Source: Lentisphaerota bacterium
GTDB lineage: Bacteria > Verrucomicrobiota > Lentisphaeria > Oligosphaerales > JAFGRS01
Length of the DNA: 5,915 nt
Direction of reading: 5' to 3'
Assembly: GCA_012514865.1 (NCBI GenBank)
Contig: JAAYZO010000016.1
Coordinates: forward strand, 1-5,915
Translations under genes and position numbers: made by a program
Shown here: piece by piece, positions 1 to 5,915 of the stretch
How the letters are laid out: each line of letters starts with the position of its first letter
Position numbering within the stretch: the first letter of the stretch is position 1
The notes under the pieces: generated by a model
Seen by the model: the letters and a program-made list of their open reading frames with translations, nothing else
Database searches by the model: none
What the model was told of the DNA's origin: nothing

Positions 1-930
1 CTCCAGCGGCTGACGCGAGCCCCGCGCCGCGGCGGCCTGCAGACGGCCGTCCATCGGGGCGTAGAAGAGCACCGCCGGCGAGACCTCGACCGCCGGCAGC
101 AGCGGCGGCGGCACGCTCTCGGCGCAGCGGAAGCCCATGTAGCGCCGGCAGGCGTTGAAGGGCAGCGGCTGCCGCGACGTGGTGCGGGCGTCCCACTCGG
201 TCAGGCACCAGGCGCCGCCGCGGGTCACGCCGCGGTAGTGCGGGCCCCGCGCCACGGGGTTCTGCGGCGGGCTGCGCAGGTAGAAGTCCTCCTGCCAGAC
301 GTCCTCGACCCACTCGCGGACATTCCCGGCCATGTCCCAGGCCCCGCACGGGCTGCGGTCACCCTCCTGGGAGCCGACCGCCTGGGCCTCGTGCCAGCCG
401 GCCTCGGCGGTGATGAGCCGTCGTGGCGACCACTCCTGGCCCCACGGGTAGCGCCGGGCGTCGGTGCCGCGGGCGGCGCGCTCCCACTCGGCCTCGGTCG
501 GCAGACGGCGTCTCACATGGCGGGCATAGGCGGCGGCGCCATTCCTCGAGACCGCACAGGCGGGGTGATTCTCATAGCCGCGGCGGACCCGGCACTGCCC
601 CGTGGTGCTGTCGACGTCGATCCGCGAGGCGCTGTTGGCCAGGTCGCACCACTCGTAGAGGCGCGCCAGGTTGCCGGGTGCGGCGGCGTTGAGGAAGGCG
701 ACGAACTGGGCATTGGTGACCTCATGGCAGTCGATCCAGAAGGCGTCCAGGTGGACGGTGTGGGGCGGGTACTCGGCGGTGCGGCCGTGGGCGTCCTCGT
801 CGTTGGCGCCCATGGTGAAGCTCCCGGCCGGCACCAGGATCTGCGGCATGCCGTCGGCGGCGGCGAGGCGTTCCTCCTGGCCCTCCGCCGTCAGGATCGT
901 GAGCCCGAGAAGCAGGATCGTCATCCGCAT
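1..930 (-). CDS. Secreted SUMF1/FGE-sulfatase-fold protein, C-terminus cut by window edge
   Basis: The 310 visible residues carry a formylglycine-generating-enzyme-like (SUMF1) domain at about residues 29-270. Seen motifs: ILVPAGSFTMGAN (31-43), RRLPTEAEWERAARG (141-155), RRYPWG (159-164), WDMAGNVREWVED (198-210), TRGGAW (236-241) and MGFRC (265-269). The N-terminus MRMTILLLGLTILTAEG looks like a short signal peptide, so the protein probably acts outside the cytoplasm. True FGE oxidises a sulfatase cysteine to formylglycine with two cysteines just after the RGG motif; the aligned positions here are Leu243 and Ala248, with Cys242 one residue off, so that activity is unlikely. Residues 287-310 (VLFYAPMDG onward) resemble the start of a LamG/concanavalin-like domain, but the window ends there. 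Start 930 has GGGAGG nine bases upstream; an in-frame ATG at 993 is the alternative. It follows the glycoside-hydrolase-like gene on the same strand, probably in one operon. The fold is confident; the function is unknown. Confidence 0.9.
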   Translation of the reverse strand, partial: MRMTILLLGLTILTAEGQEERLAAADGMPQILVPAGSFTMGANDEDAHGRTAEYPPHTVHLDAFWIDCHEVTNAQFVAFLNAAAPGNLARLYEWCDLANSASRIDVDSTTGQCRVRRGYENHPACAVSRNGAAAYARHVRRRLPTEAEWERAARGTDARRYPWGQEWSPRRLITAEAGWHEAQAVGSQEGDRSPCGAWDMAGNVREWVEDVWQEDFYLRSPPQNPVARGPHYRGVTRGGAWCLTEWDARTTSRQPLPFNACRRYMGFRCAESVPPPLLPAVEVSPAVLFYAPMDGRLQAAAARGSRQPLE

Positions 931-939
931 GGGCAGCGT

Positions 940-945
940 CCTCCC
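940..945 (-). promoter_or_regulatory. Ribosome binding site supporting the 930 start
   Basis: On the minus strand this reads GGGAGG, nine bases before the ATG at 930. It favours that start, which gives a normal-looking signal peptide. A competing GGAGG (998-1002) lies only four bases before the in-frame ATG at 993, inside the end of the upstream gene. That longer form would add 21 proline- and arginine-rich residues before the hydrophobic stretch. Confidence 0.6.
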
Positions 946-989
946 GGAAGGCGCCGGTGGGCGGGGCAGGGCGGCGATGGCAGGGCGTT

Positions 990-3900
990 TCATGGCACCT
1001 CCAGGAACAGCGCCGCGACGCGGCCTTCGAAGGGCTCGAGGTGGAGACGGAGGCGCCCGTCCGGCGCCTGTCCGACGGCGAGGTCGCGGCTCGCGTCGAG
1101 GGTCTGCATCCAGGCGCGGCGAGGGCTGCCCTCGACGGCGCTGTCGAGGTCCAGATCGAGGTCCCAGGCGGTGCGGTCAGACGGCTCGCGCCGATCCAGG
1201 AGGGTGATCACCACGCGGGTGTGCTCCGGGTGCCGGAACCAGCGCGCCTCGACCCGCGCCGGCGTGGCACCCAGGCCGAGGTCGTCGAGGAAGTCGCCGC
1301 GGCTCATCTCCGGGTGGCAGGCACGCCGCAGGGCCACCATCCGGCGCTGCCAGTCGTCCGCCAGCTCGGGGGGGCGGTGGCTCATCGGGAACTCGAAGCG
1401 GTTGCCAATAAGGAAGACCCTCTCGATGGCGTCGCGGCTGGTCAGGCGTTCGCCCGGGTAGAACTGCTTCAGGCCGTCGTTGCCATTGCACATGCCGGAG
1501 AAGAGCGGGTACTCCGGCAGGGTGTAGCGCACGACCTCCGGGTGGGCATGCGGCGGATGCCACATCAGGCCAAGGGCGTGGGTGCCATACTGCAGCAGGC
1601 GGTCGGAGGCGTACTCCTGCATCAGGCCGAACTGCCGCGGCGCCCGGCGGCGCAGCCGCGCGAAGAAGTCGATGATGCTCTGGCCCTCGGCGGCCGGGCG
1701 GCGGTGCCCGTGGTCGGTGGCGAAGCACGGGCTGCCGCGCGACACCGGGCAACTGTCGAGGTACCAGACATCGAGGCCGTACTCGCGCGCCCATTTGTCC
1801 ACCACCCAGTAGGCGTAGTAGTCGGTCCAGGCCTTGCCCGCCGGGCAGGTATTCCAGTAGTCGTCGAGGTAGCCCGGCACCGTCGTGGACCACATCGAGT
1901 AGCTGCCGGTGTGGTCCATGAGGCTCTGCTGGAGCCAGCCCTCGGCCAGGTAGTCGAGGCCCGGCCGCGGGATGGCCCTGGGGATCTTCTGGGCCAGGCG
2001 CGGCTGCCTAAGGAAGGTCCCCAGGAGCGGATCGCCGGTGTTGAAGTTCAGGTAGACGCCGAGGCGTCCGCCGCGGCGGTGGATGGCACGGATGGCCTGC
2101 CTGAGATCCGCCTCGGTGCCCATGTAGGGATTCGGGAAGCCGAAGGCGTGGTACGACAGCTCGCCGCCGGTCATCTGACTCCAGAGCTGGATGTAGTCGA
2201 TGCCGATGGCCTGGGCATTCTCCAGGACGCGCGGGAGCTGCCCGAACTCGTAGCCGGGGCCGCCGGTCATGACATAGCCATCGGCCTCGACCAGCCAGTC
2301 CGGCCGCGGTCGCTGGGTGAAGGTCTGGCGGAACCAGGTGCGGTAGAGATCCGCGGCGCGGTGCCAGTCGCCGGCATGGGGCGCCAGGCCGCAGGGCCCC
2401 GGCGTCCAGCGCTCGCCCGGCCAGCACAGCGCCCAGCGCTGGACCGCCAGGGTCAGCAGGCGCGAGGCGGCTTCGCTGCGCAGGATCAGGTGCGTCTCGG
2501 GCAGGGGCGACACGTCGCCGACCTTGACATAGAGCCCGCCGGCGGCGCCGTAGAAGTCGAACCAGCCCATGGTCAGCGGGCCGATGTAGGGCAGCGGCCG
2601 CTGGCCCACCAGGGTCCGGCCCGGGTCGGGGAAACGCTGACCCATGAGGTACGGCACCACGACATGCGGATCGGCGCCGCAGGCGGTGTCAGGCAGTCCG
2701 GAGAGACTTGGGTAGCGCACGCGGTGAATGACCAGCGACTGGCTCGGCCGAACCGTGCGCGGGTTGTCGATGGCGATGTCCCAGAGCGTCTCCACGCCCT
2801 GCGGCGGCACCGTGATCGTCAGGGTCACCAGCGCCGAACCGCTGAGGCGGTGGCGGAAACGCAGGCGCTGGCCGAAGGCGCCGGCGTCCGCCTCGACCGC
2901 CTCGAGGGTGTCGTGGTCGGGGAGGATGGTCTGGACATCCTCATCACGGAAGCAGTGCGGCCGGCTCAGGAAGCTGACCGCGTCGATCTCGGCAATGGCG
3001 AAGCCCTCCGGCGGGGCCGCGATGGTCAGGCCGCAGGTGCGGTTGGCCGCTCCGAGCAGCCGGCCGCTCTGGCGGTCGAAGGTCAGCGAGACCTCGTCAT
3101 TGCCGACGGTCACCGGCTCCGGCTCGCCGCGCCGGGCGCGCAGGGCCTCGGCGGGCAGGATCAGCGGCGCCGGCGCCAGGATGGGCTCCTCGTCCAGCCA
3201 GACCTCGAGAGACTGCCAGACGCTGGTGCCGGGGCTCCAGAGTTCCTCGGCCGCGAGGTCGAGACGGGCGGCGCCGTCGGCGGCTGGCGCCAGGGCCTCG
3301 TCCACGACACGGTCGCCATGGGCGCCCCGCAACACCAGGCGGGCGCGCGCCCGGCCGGCCGTCGGCAGGCCGTCCGCCAGCATCGACCAGTGCGGCCCTG
3401 TGCCCATCCGCCGCACGCCGCTCGACTCCAGGCCGATCGACTCCGACAGAAAACGCAGGCGGCCGAAGCCCTCGGGTTCGTGGAACCCCCGCACCAGCGG
3501 CGACCAGGTCGCGTACTGGCGGTGCAGGCGGTCGTTGCGGGCGATGTTGAAGGACCACTCCTGACCCGGTACCGGCGCACCGGCGCTGTCGAGGGCCGCC
3601 CAGGGCACGCGGACCTCCACGACCCAGGCCTCGGCCGTGCGCGACACCGCCGCCGTCCAATCGCCGTTCCAGGTCTTGTCCATGGCCTTGGCGTCGTAGA
3701 GCACCCCGGCGAGGTTGACGGCCAGGTGGACGTAGCCCCGCGGCTTCGGTGCCAGGTAGATCTCGACGCACTCGTCGCCGCAGACAGCGCCATCGCGGTC
3801 GCGCGCCATGCCGGCCTCGAGCGCCGTGGCCGTGCCGGCGGGGAGGTCGCACGCGATTCCGAGGTACAGTGCCTCGGCATCGTAGAGGCAGCGGATCGCC

Positions 3901-4112
3901 GTTCGGCGCCGCGCCGCCTGGTCGCTGCCGAGGACACGGAAGTCCGTCGAGGCGACGGCCCGACGCCAGGCGTCCTCCTGCAGGTCCCCGTCGACCACGA
4001 CCGGGCCGGTGCTGCGGCTGACGCCGAGGGTCGGCGCCGCGACCGCAGGCAGCCCCGCCAGCGCCACGACCGCCAGGGCCACACCGAGAATGCGCGGGAA
4101 GATCGTCGCCAC
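990..4112 (-). CDS. Secreted CBM9-like / DUF6259-like putative glycoside hydrolase
   Basis: This 1040-residue protein starts with a classic signal peptide (about 1-26, ending AVAA before PT), so it is exported. Residues 38-223 look like a family-9-type carbohydrate-binding domain: DGDLQEDAW (41-49), CLYDAEALYLGIACD (75-89), CGDECVEIYL (111-120) and WNGDWTAAV (148-156). About 231-350 looks like a beta-sandwich linker domain. From about 355 an N-terminal beta region (VSLTFDRQSGRLLGAANR) leads into a TIM-barrel-like part (about 605-945) with DGYVMTGGPG (611-620), WSQMTGGE (644-651), YLNFNTGDP (687-695), WYLDSC (783-788) and LMQEYASD (830-837). A beta-rich tail covers about 952-1040. This order resembles DUF6259 and GH36/GH31-like proteins. 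Asp786 and Glu833 or Asp837 are plausible nucleophile and acid/base by strand position; that is inference and the substrate is unknown. The start is GTG with GGAGG six bases upstream. Its stop lies 59 bases before the next gene's preferred start. Confidence 0.92.
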   Translation of the reverse strand: MATIFPRILGVALAVVALAGLPAVAAPTLGVSRSTGPVVVDGDLQEDAWRRAVASTDFRVLGSDQAARRRTAIRCLYDAEALYLGIACDLPAGTATALEAGMARDRDGAVCGDECVEIYLAPKPRGYVHLAVNLAGVLYDAKAMDKTWNGDWTAAVSRTAEAWVVEVRVPWAALDSAGAPVPGQEWSFNIARNDRLHRQYATWSPLVRGFHEPEGFGRLRFLSESIGLESSGVRRMGTGPHWSMLADGLPTAGRARARLVLRGAHGDRVVDEALAPAADGAARLDLAAEELWSPGTSVWQSLEVWLDEEPILAPAPLILPAEALRARRGEPEPVTVGNDEVSLTFDRQSGRLLGAANRTCGLTIAAPPEGFAIAEIDAVSFLSRPHCFRDEDVQTILPDHDTLEAVEADAGAFGQRLRFRHRLSGSALVTLTITVPPQGVETLWDIAIDNPRTVRPSQSLVIHRVRYPSLSGLPDTACGADPHVVVPYLMGQRFPDPGRTLVGQRPLPYIGPLTMGWFDFYGAAGGLYVKVGDVSPLPETHLILRSEAASRLLTLAVQRWALCWPGERWTPGPCGLAPHAGDWHRAADLYRTWFRQTFTQRPRPDWLVEADGYVMTGGPGYEFGQLPRVLENAQAIGIDYIQLWSQMTGGELSYHAFGFPNPYMGTEADLRQAIRAIHRRGGRLGVYLNFNTGDPLLGTFLRQPRLAQKIPRAIPRPGLDYLAEGWLQQSLMDHTGSYSMWSTTVPGYLDDYWNTCPAGKAWTDYYAYWVVDKWAREYGLDVWYLDSCPVSRGSPCFATDHGHRRPAAEGQSIIDFFARLRRRAPRQFGLMQEYASDRLLQYGTHALGLMWHPPHAHPEVVRYTLPEYPLFSGMCNGNDGLKQFYPGERLTSRDAIERVFLIGNRFEFPMSHRPPELADDWQRRMVALRRACHPEMSRGDFLDDLGLGATPARVEARWFRHPEHTRVVITLLDRREPSDRTAWDLDLDLDSAVEGSPRRAWMQTLDASRDLAVGQAPDGRLRLHLEPFEGRVAALFLEVP

Positions 4113-4118
4113 GTCTCG

Positions 4119-4123
4119 CCTCC
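4119..4123 (-). promoter_or_regulatory. Strong Shine-Dalgarno fixing the GTG start at 4112
   Basis: On the minus strand this reads GGAGG with a six-base spacer to the GTG codon at 4112-4110. That spacing, together with the signal peptide beginning right after, makes GTG the convincing start. The ATG at 4125 just upstream is out of frame and opens only a shadow frame. Confidence 0.75.
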
Positions 4124-4195
4124 ATCCCTATGCTGATCACGCGCCTCGAGGCCGAGGCTGCTCCGCCGGCCGTCCTGCCGTCGCCAGGGCAGCCT

Positions 4196-4216
4196 GCCGC
4201 CGCTCGCGTCGGCGGC
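4196..4216. repeat. Perfect 7-bp inverted repeat, 7-base loop
   Basis: GCCGCCG (4196-4202) pairs with CGGCGGC (4210-4216) across the loop CTCGCGT. If the leftward transcript starts upstream of it, the hairpin lies in the 5' leader of the hydrolase-like gene, about 85 bases before its start. No T-run follows on either strand, so it is not an obvious terminator. Such stems arise often by chance at this GC content. Confidence 0.4.
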
Positions 4217-4270
4217 GGGCCCCTTTCCCCAGTGCCACCGCTGCGTCCCGGCGGCGCTCGTGCAATGGTG

Positions 4271-4282
4271 CCCGGCGCCGGG
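4271..4282. repeat. 12-bp perfect palindrome CCCGGCGCCGGG
   Basis: The 12 bases are identical to their reverse complement. The word GCCCGGCG, which overlaps the palindrome's left side, recurs at 4291-4298 and 4323-4330. It could be an operator-like site for the leftward operon, but high GC makes such palindromes common and no regulator is encoded in the window. Confidence 0.35.
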
Positions 4283-4368
4283 AACCTAACGCCCGGCGAC
4301 ACCGCCTGCAAACCCCCACCGCGCCCGGCGCTCGCCTGGCCGGCGGGGGGGCTGTTCTGAAGCACGGT

Positions 4369-4462
4369 TCTGGCACCTCTTCAGGGTGCGCGGTTCGAGG
4401 CTTCCCATTTCCGGGGGTCCTGCTGCGCGCGGCCCCCGGCTACGATCTGGCACCCCCTCAGG
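4369..4462. repeat. Pair of 17-bp near-identical direct repeats
   Basis: Copy A is TCTGGCACCTCTTCAGG (4369-4385) and copy B is TCTGGCACCCCCTCAGG (4446-4462). They match at 15 of 17 positions, and their starts are 77 bases apart, about seven helical turns. The copies flank the hairpin at 4411-4439. Copy A also sits in a small stem of its own (GCACC 4373-4377 with GGTGC 4385-4389). They could be binding sites of one regulator, or remnants of a small duplication. Function is inference. Confidence 0.5.
4411..4439. repeat. GC-rich hairpin with one bulge
   Basis: CCGGGGGTCC (4411-4420) can pair with GGCCCCCGG (4431-4439): nine base pairs with a bulged T, closing a ten-base loop. It lies between the two direct repeat copies and upstream of the murC promoter candidate. 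There is no T-run on the plus strand and no good one in the minus direction, so an intrinsic terminator is not supported. Confidence 0.45.
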
Positions 4463-4521
4463 ACGGCCGGGCAAGCCCTGACGCGATCTTCGAGCAGCCC
4501 TGTGGCCGGCGGGGGGGCGCC

Positions 4522-4550
4522 TTGGCAATCGCCCGGGCGGTGGCCATATT
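4522..4550 (+). promoter_or_regulatory. Candidate sigma70-type promoter for murC
   Basis: TTGGCA (4522-4527) matches the TTGACA -35 consensus at five of six positions. CATATT (4545-4550) matches the TATAAT -10 at four of six. The spacer (4528-4544) is exactly 17 bases. It is one of the few A/T-containing spots in a very GC-rich region. Transcription would begin near 4557, leaving a leader of about 50 bases before the ATG at 4609. It has not been shown to be active. Confidence 0.45.
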
Positions 4551-4608
4551 GGCGGGCGACGGGGGAGAGCCTGGCGTGGTCAGCCCGGTCACCCCCGGCT
4601 CATCCAGG

Positions 4609-5915
4609 ATGCAGGTGCTCTCGGTGAACCCAGTGTACAGCACAACTCCGGTTCGGCCCTGGCGGCGCGTTCATTTCACCGGCATTGGCGGTGTCGGCAT
4701 GGCCGGCCTGGCGCACATCCTGGCCGACTGGGGCGTGGGCCTCACCGGCAGCGACGCGGCGGCGTCGGCGATGACCCGCTCGCTGGAGCGCCGCGGCATT
4801 GCGGTCCGTGTCGGCCATGATGCCGGGATGGTCTCCGGCGCCGATGTCCTCGTCTACAGCAACGCGGTGCCGCCGGACAACCCGGAGCGCGCCGCGGCCG
4901 CGTCACAGGGTCTGGCGACCTGTCTGCGGGGCGAGTTCCTGGCGCAGGTGGCGGCCTGTTTCCCGGTGGTGGTATCGGTCGGCGGTTCGCATGGCAAGAC
5001 CACCACCACGGCGATGATCGCGCATATCCTGCGCGCCTGCGGCCGATCGCCGGGGTACCTGGTCGGCGGCCAGGTCCACGGCTGGGAACGCTCGGCGGCG
5101 GCCGGTGCCGGGGAGGTCCTGGTCACCGAGGTCGACGAGAGCGACGGCACCCAGGCTCTGATCGCGAGTACGGTCGCGGTGATCACCAACATCGACGACG
5201 ACCACTCCTGGAGCCTCGGCGGCGAGGCGGCCCTGCGGCGCAACTTCGCCGCCTTTGCGGCCAAGGCGACGCGAGTCGTTTCCTGGGACAGCCCCGCGAC
5301 GCGGTCTGTTCTCGGGGCGCACGGCGCCTGCCACCTGGCCGGCCCGGGCGACATCCCGCCGGAGCTGTCGCTGCCGCAGGCCGGCGAGCACAACCGCCGC
5401 AATGCCTGCCTGGCGATCCTGGCCACGGCGGCGCTGGGCGTGCCGCGCGACGAGGCCCTGCGGGCGCTGCGGTCGTTCCCGGGGGTCGAGCGGCGCCTGA
5501 GCCTGCGTTTCCGGTCGCCCGGGGCGCGTCGGGTCATCGTCGAGGACTACGCCCACCACCCGGTCGAACTCCAGGCCAGCCTGGAGGCCCTGCGGCAGTC
5601 GTGGCCGCAGCACCGCCTGCGGGTGGTCTTCCAGCCGCACCGCTACGAGCGCGTCCGGCGCTACGGCGAGGCCTTCGCCGGGATCCTCGGCCGCCAGGCT
5701 GACGAGGTCTGGGTGGTGGCGCCCTTCGCGGCCTGGGTCGACGATGCCACCGTGGCCGACCCGCGCCAGATCGCGGCGGCCGTGCAGGGCCCGCCCTGCC
5801 ACTACTGGGATGGCCCGCTGGAGGCCCTGGCCGGGGCGGTCCTGAGTGCCGCCGACGGCACCCCCGAGGTCGTCGCTGTGATCGGGGCCGGCGACGTCGC
5901 GCGCGTCGTCCCGGA
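4609..5915 (+). CDS. murC: UDP-N-acetylmuramate--L-alanine ligase (MurC), C-terminus cut by window edge
   Basis: MurC adds L-alanine to UDP-N-acetylmuramic acid using ATP, the first peptide step of peptidoglycan synthesis, in the cytoplasm. Seen from the ATG at 4609: the UDP-binding loop HFTGIGGVGMAGLA (22-35), ATP P-loop GGSHGKTTTT (125-134), TEVDESDG (173-180, typical of MurC rather than Mpl), TNIDDDH (193-199), GEHNRRNA (259-266), GVERRLS (292-298), EDYAHHPVEL (312-321), VFQPHRY (340-346) and GAGD (426-429). Lys130, Glu174 and His199 keep E. coli numbering, whereas the HNxxN asparagines come about 31 residues early, so the middle domain is shortened. The usual DHMDTY after His199 and YPAR-type motif are also altered. 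Perhaps 15-25 residues are missing at the right edge. The frame stays open far upstream; GTG 4624, with AGG eight bases before it, is an equally possible start. No other cell-wall gene precedes it. Confidence 0.95.
   Translation, partial: MQVLSVNPVYSTTPVRPWRRVHFTGIGGVGMAGLAHILADWGVGLTGSDAAASAMTRSLERRGIAVRVGHDAGMVSGADVLVYSNAVPPDNPERAAAASQGLATCLRGEFLAQVAACFPVVVSVGGSHGKTTTTAMIAHILRACGRSPGYLVGGQVHGWERSAAAGAGEVLVTEVDESDGTQALIASTVAVITNIDDDHSWSLGGEAALRRNFAAFAAKATRVVSWDSPATRSVLGAHGACHLAGPGDIPPELSLPQAGEHNRRNACLAILATAALGVPRDEALRALRSFPGVERRLSLRFRSPGARRVIVEDYAHHPVELQASLEALRQSWPQHRLRVVFQPHRYERVRRYGEAFAGILGRQADEVWVVAPFAAWVDDATVADPRQIAAAVQGPPCHYWDGPLEALAGAVLSAADGTPEVVAVIGAGDVARVVP

Larger units (their letters stand above)
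4113..4608. other. Divergent intergenic region
   Basis: This stretch of almost 500 bases separates the start of the secreted hydrolase-like gene (leftward) from murC (rightward), so it should hold the promoters of both. I see a convincing promoter candidate only for murC. On the minus strand I found no good -35/-10 pair. The short reading frames here have compositions expected of GC-rich noise, without recognisable motifs. The region contains a near-perfect direct repeat pair, a bulged hairpin between the copies, a 12-bp palindrome and a 7-bp-stem hairpin, each listed separately. No tRNA cloverleaf or terminator with a T-run was found. Confidence 0.7.

Noticed and set aside
238..1461. Plus-strand open frame of 407 codons opposite the SUMF1-like gene
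   Set aside because: It mirrors the codon register of the minus-strand gene, crosses the gene junction and has a low-complexity translation.
957..4136. Plus-strand open frame of 1059 codons covering the whole hydrolase-like gene
   Set aside because: Its codons are in exact register with the minus-strand gene, so a stop would need TTA, CTA or TCA in the real gene, which are rare at this GC content. The translation is Ala/Arg/Gly/Val/His/Gln-rich with no domain motif, and the opposite strand has a signal peptide and recognisable domains.
4130..4360. Small open frames in the intergenic region on both strands
   Set aside because: They are Pro/Ala/Arg/Gly-rich, have no ribosome binding site of note or conserved motif, and overlap the promoter and leader region.
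4371..4389. Possible sigma54 promoter (TGGCAC followed by TGC)
   Set aside because: The GC of the -12 element should fall 12 bases after the GG of the -24 element; here that position is GG in copy A and also in copy B, and the TGC is too far downstream.
4385..4410. GGTTCGAGG resembling a tRNA T-loop
   Set aside because: The flanking bases do not form a five-pair T-stem and there is no matching acceptor or anticodon arm.
4411..4439. Intrinsic terminator
   Set aside because: The hairpin is not followed by a T-run on either strand, and no gene ends toward it; both neighbouring genes start here.
4903..5802. Minus-strand open frame of 299 codons opposite murC
   Set aside because: It is the same codon-register mirror effect against murC, with an Arg/Ala/Gly-rich translation and no motif.

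Overview
This is a GC-rich bacterial window (by eye about 70% G+C) with three protein-coding genes and one divergent intergenic region. Two genes lie on the minus strand, run leftwards and look like one operon for secreted proteins. The third, murC, lies on the plus strand and runs off the right edge. No tRNA, rRNA, CRISPR array, insertion sequence or other mobile element is visible.

Right to left on the minus strand: 4112-990 encodes a 1040-residue exported protein. It has a signal peptide, a family-9-type carbohydrate-binding (CBM9-like) domain, beta-sandwich regions and a large TIM-barrel-like region resembling DUF6259 / GH36- and GH31-like putative glycoside hydrolases. Next, 930 to beyond base 1 encodes a predicted exported formylglycine-generating-enzyme-like (SUMF1/FGE-sulfatase fold) protein whose C-terminus is cut by the window. 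It lacks the catalytic cysteine pair of true FGE and may lead into a LamG-like domain. An alternative start at 993 would overlap the upstream stop codon in an ATGA arrangement, which supports an operon.

The region 4113-4608 separates the two transcription directions. It holds a good sigma70-like promoter candidate for murC (TTGGCA, 17 bp, CATATT), a pair of 17-bp near-identical direct repeats flanking a GC-rich hairpin, and several short palindromes. From 4609 to the right edge is murC, UDP-N-acetylmuramate-L-alanine ligase, with nearly all catalytic motifs but a central domain that looks about 30 residues shorter than in E. coli.

The combination of very high GC, large secreted CBM9/DUF6259-type proteins, secreted SUMF1-domain proteins and a murC not visibly preceded by other division/cell-wall genes suggests an environmental, polysaccharide-degrading bacterium, for example from Planctomycetota, Lentisphaerota, Armatimonadota or a neighbouring candidate phylum. 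This placement is inference and low confidence. The two exported proteins could act together on an extracellular or periplasmic glycan, while murC is a housekeeping cytoplasmic gene. Nothing here amounts to a clearly new system; the most unusual points are the shortened MurC, the uncharacterised glycoside-hydrolase-like protein and the repeat-hairpin-repeat block between the divergent genes.
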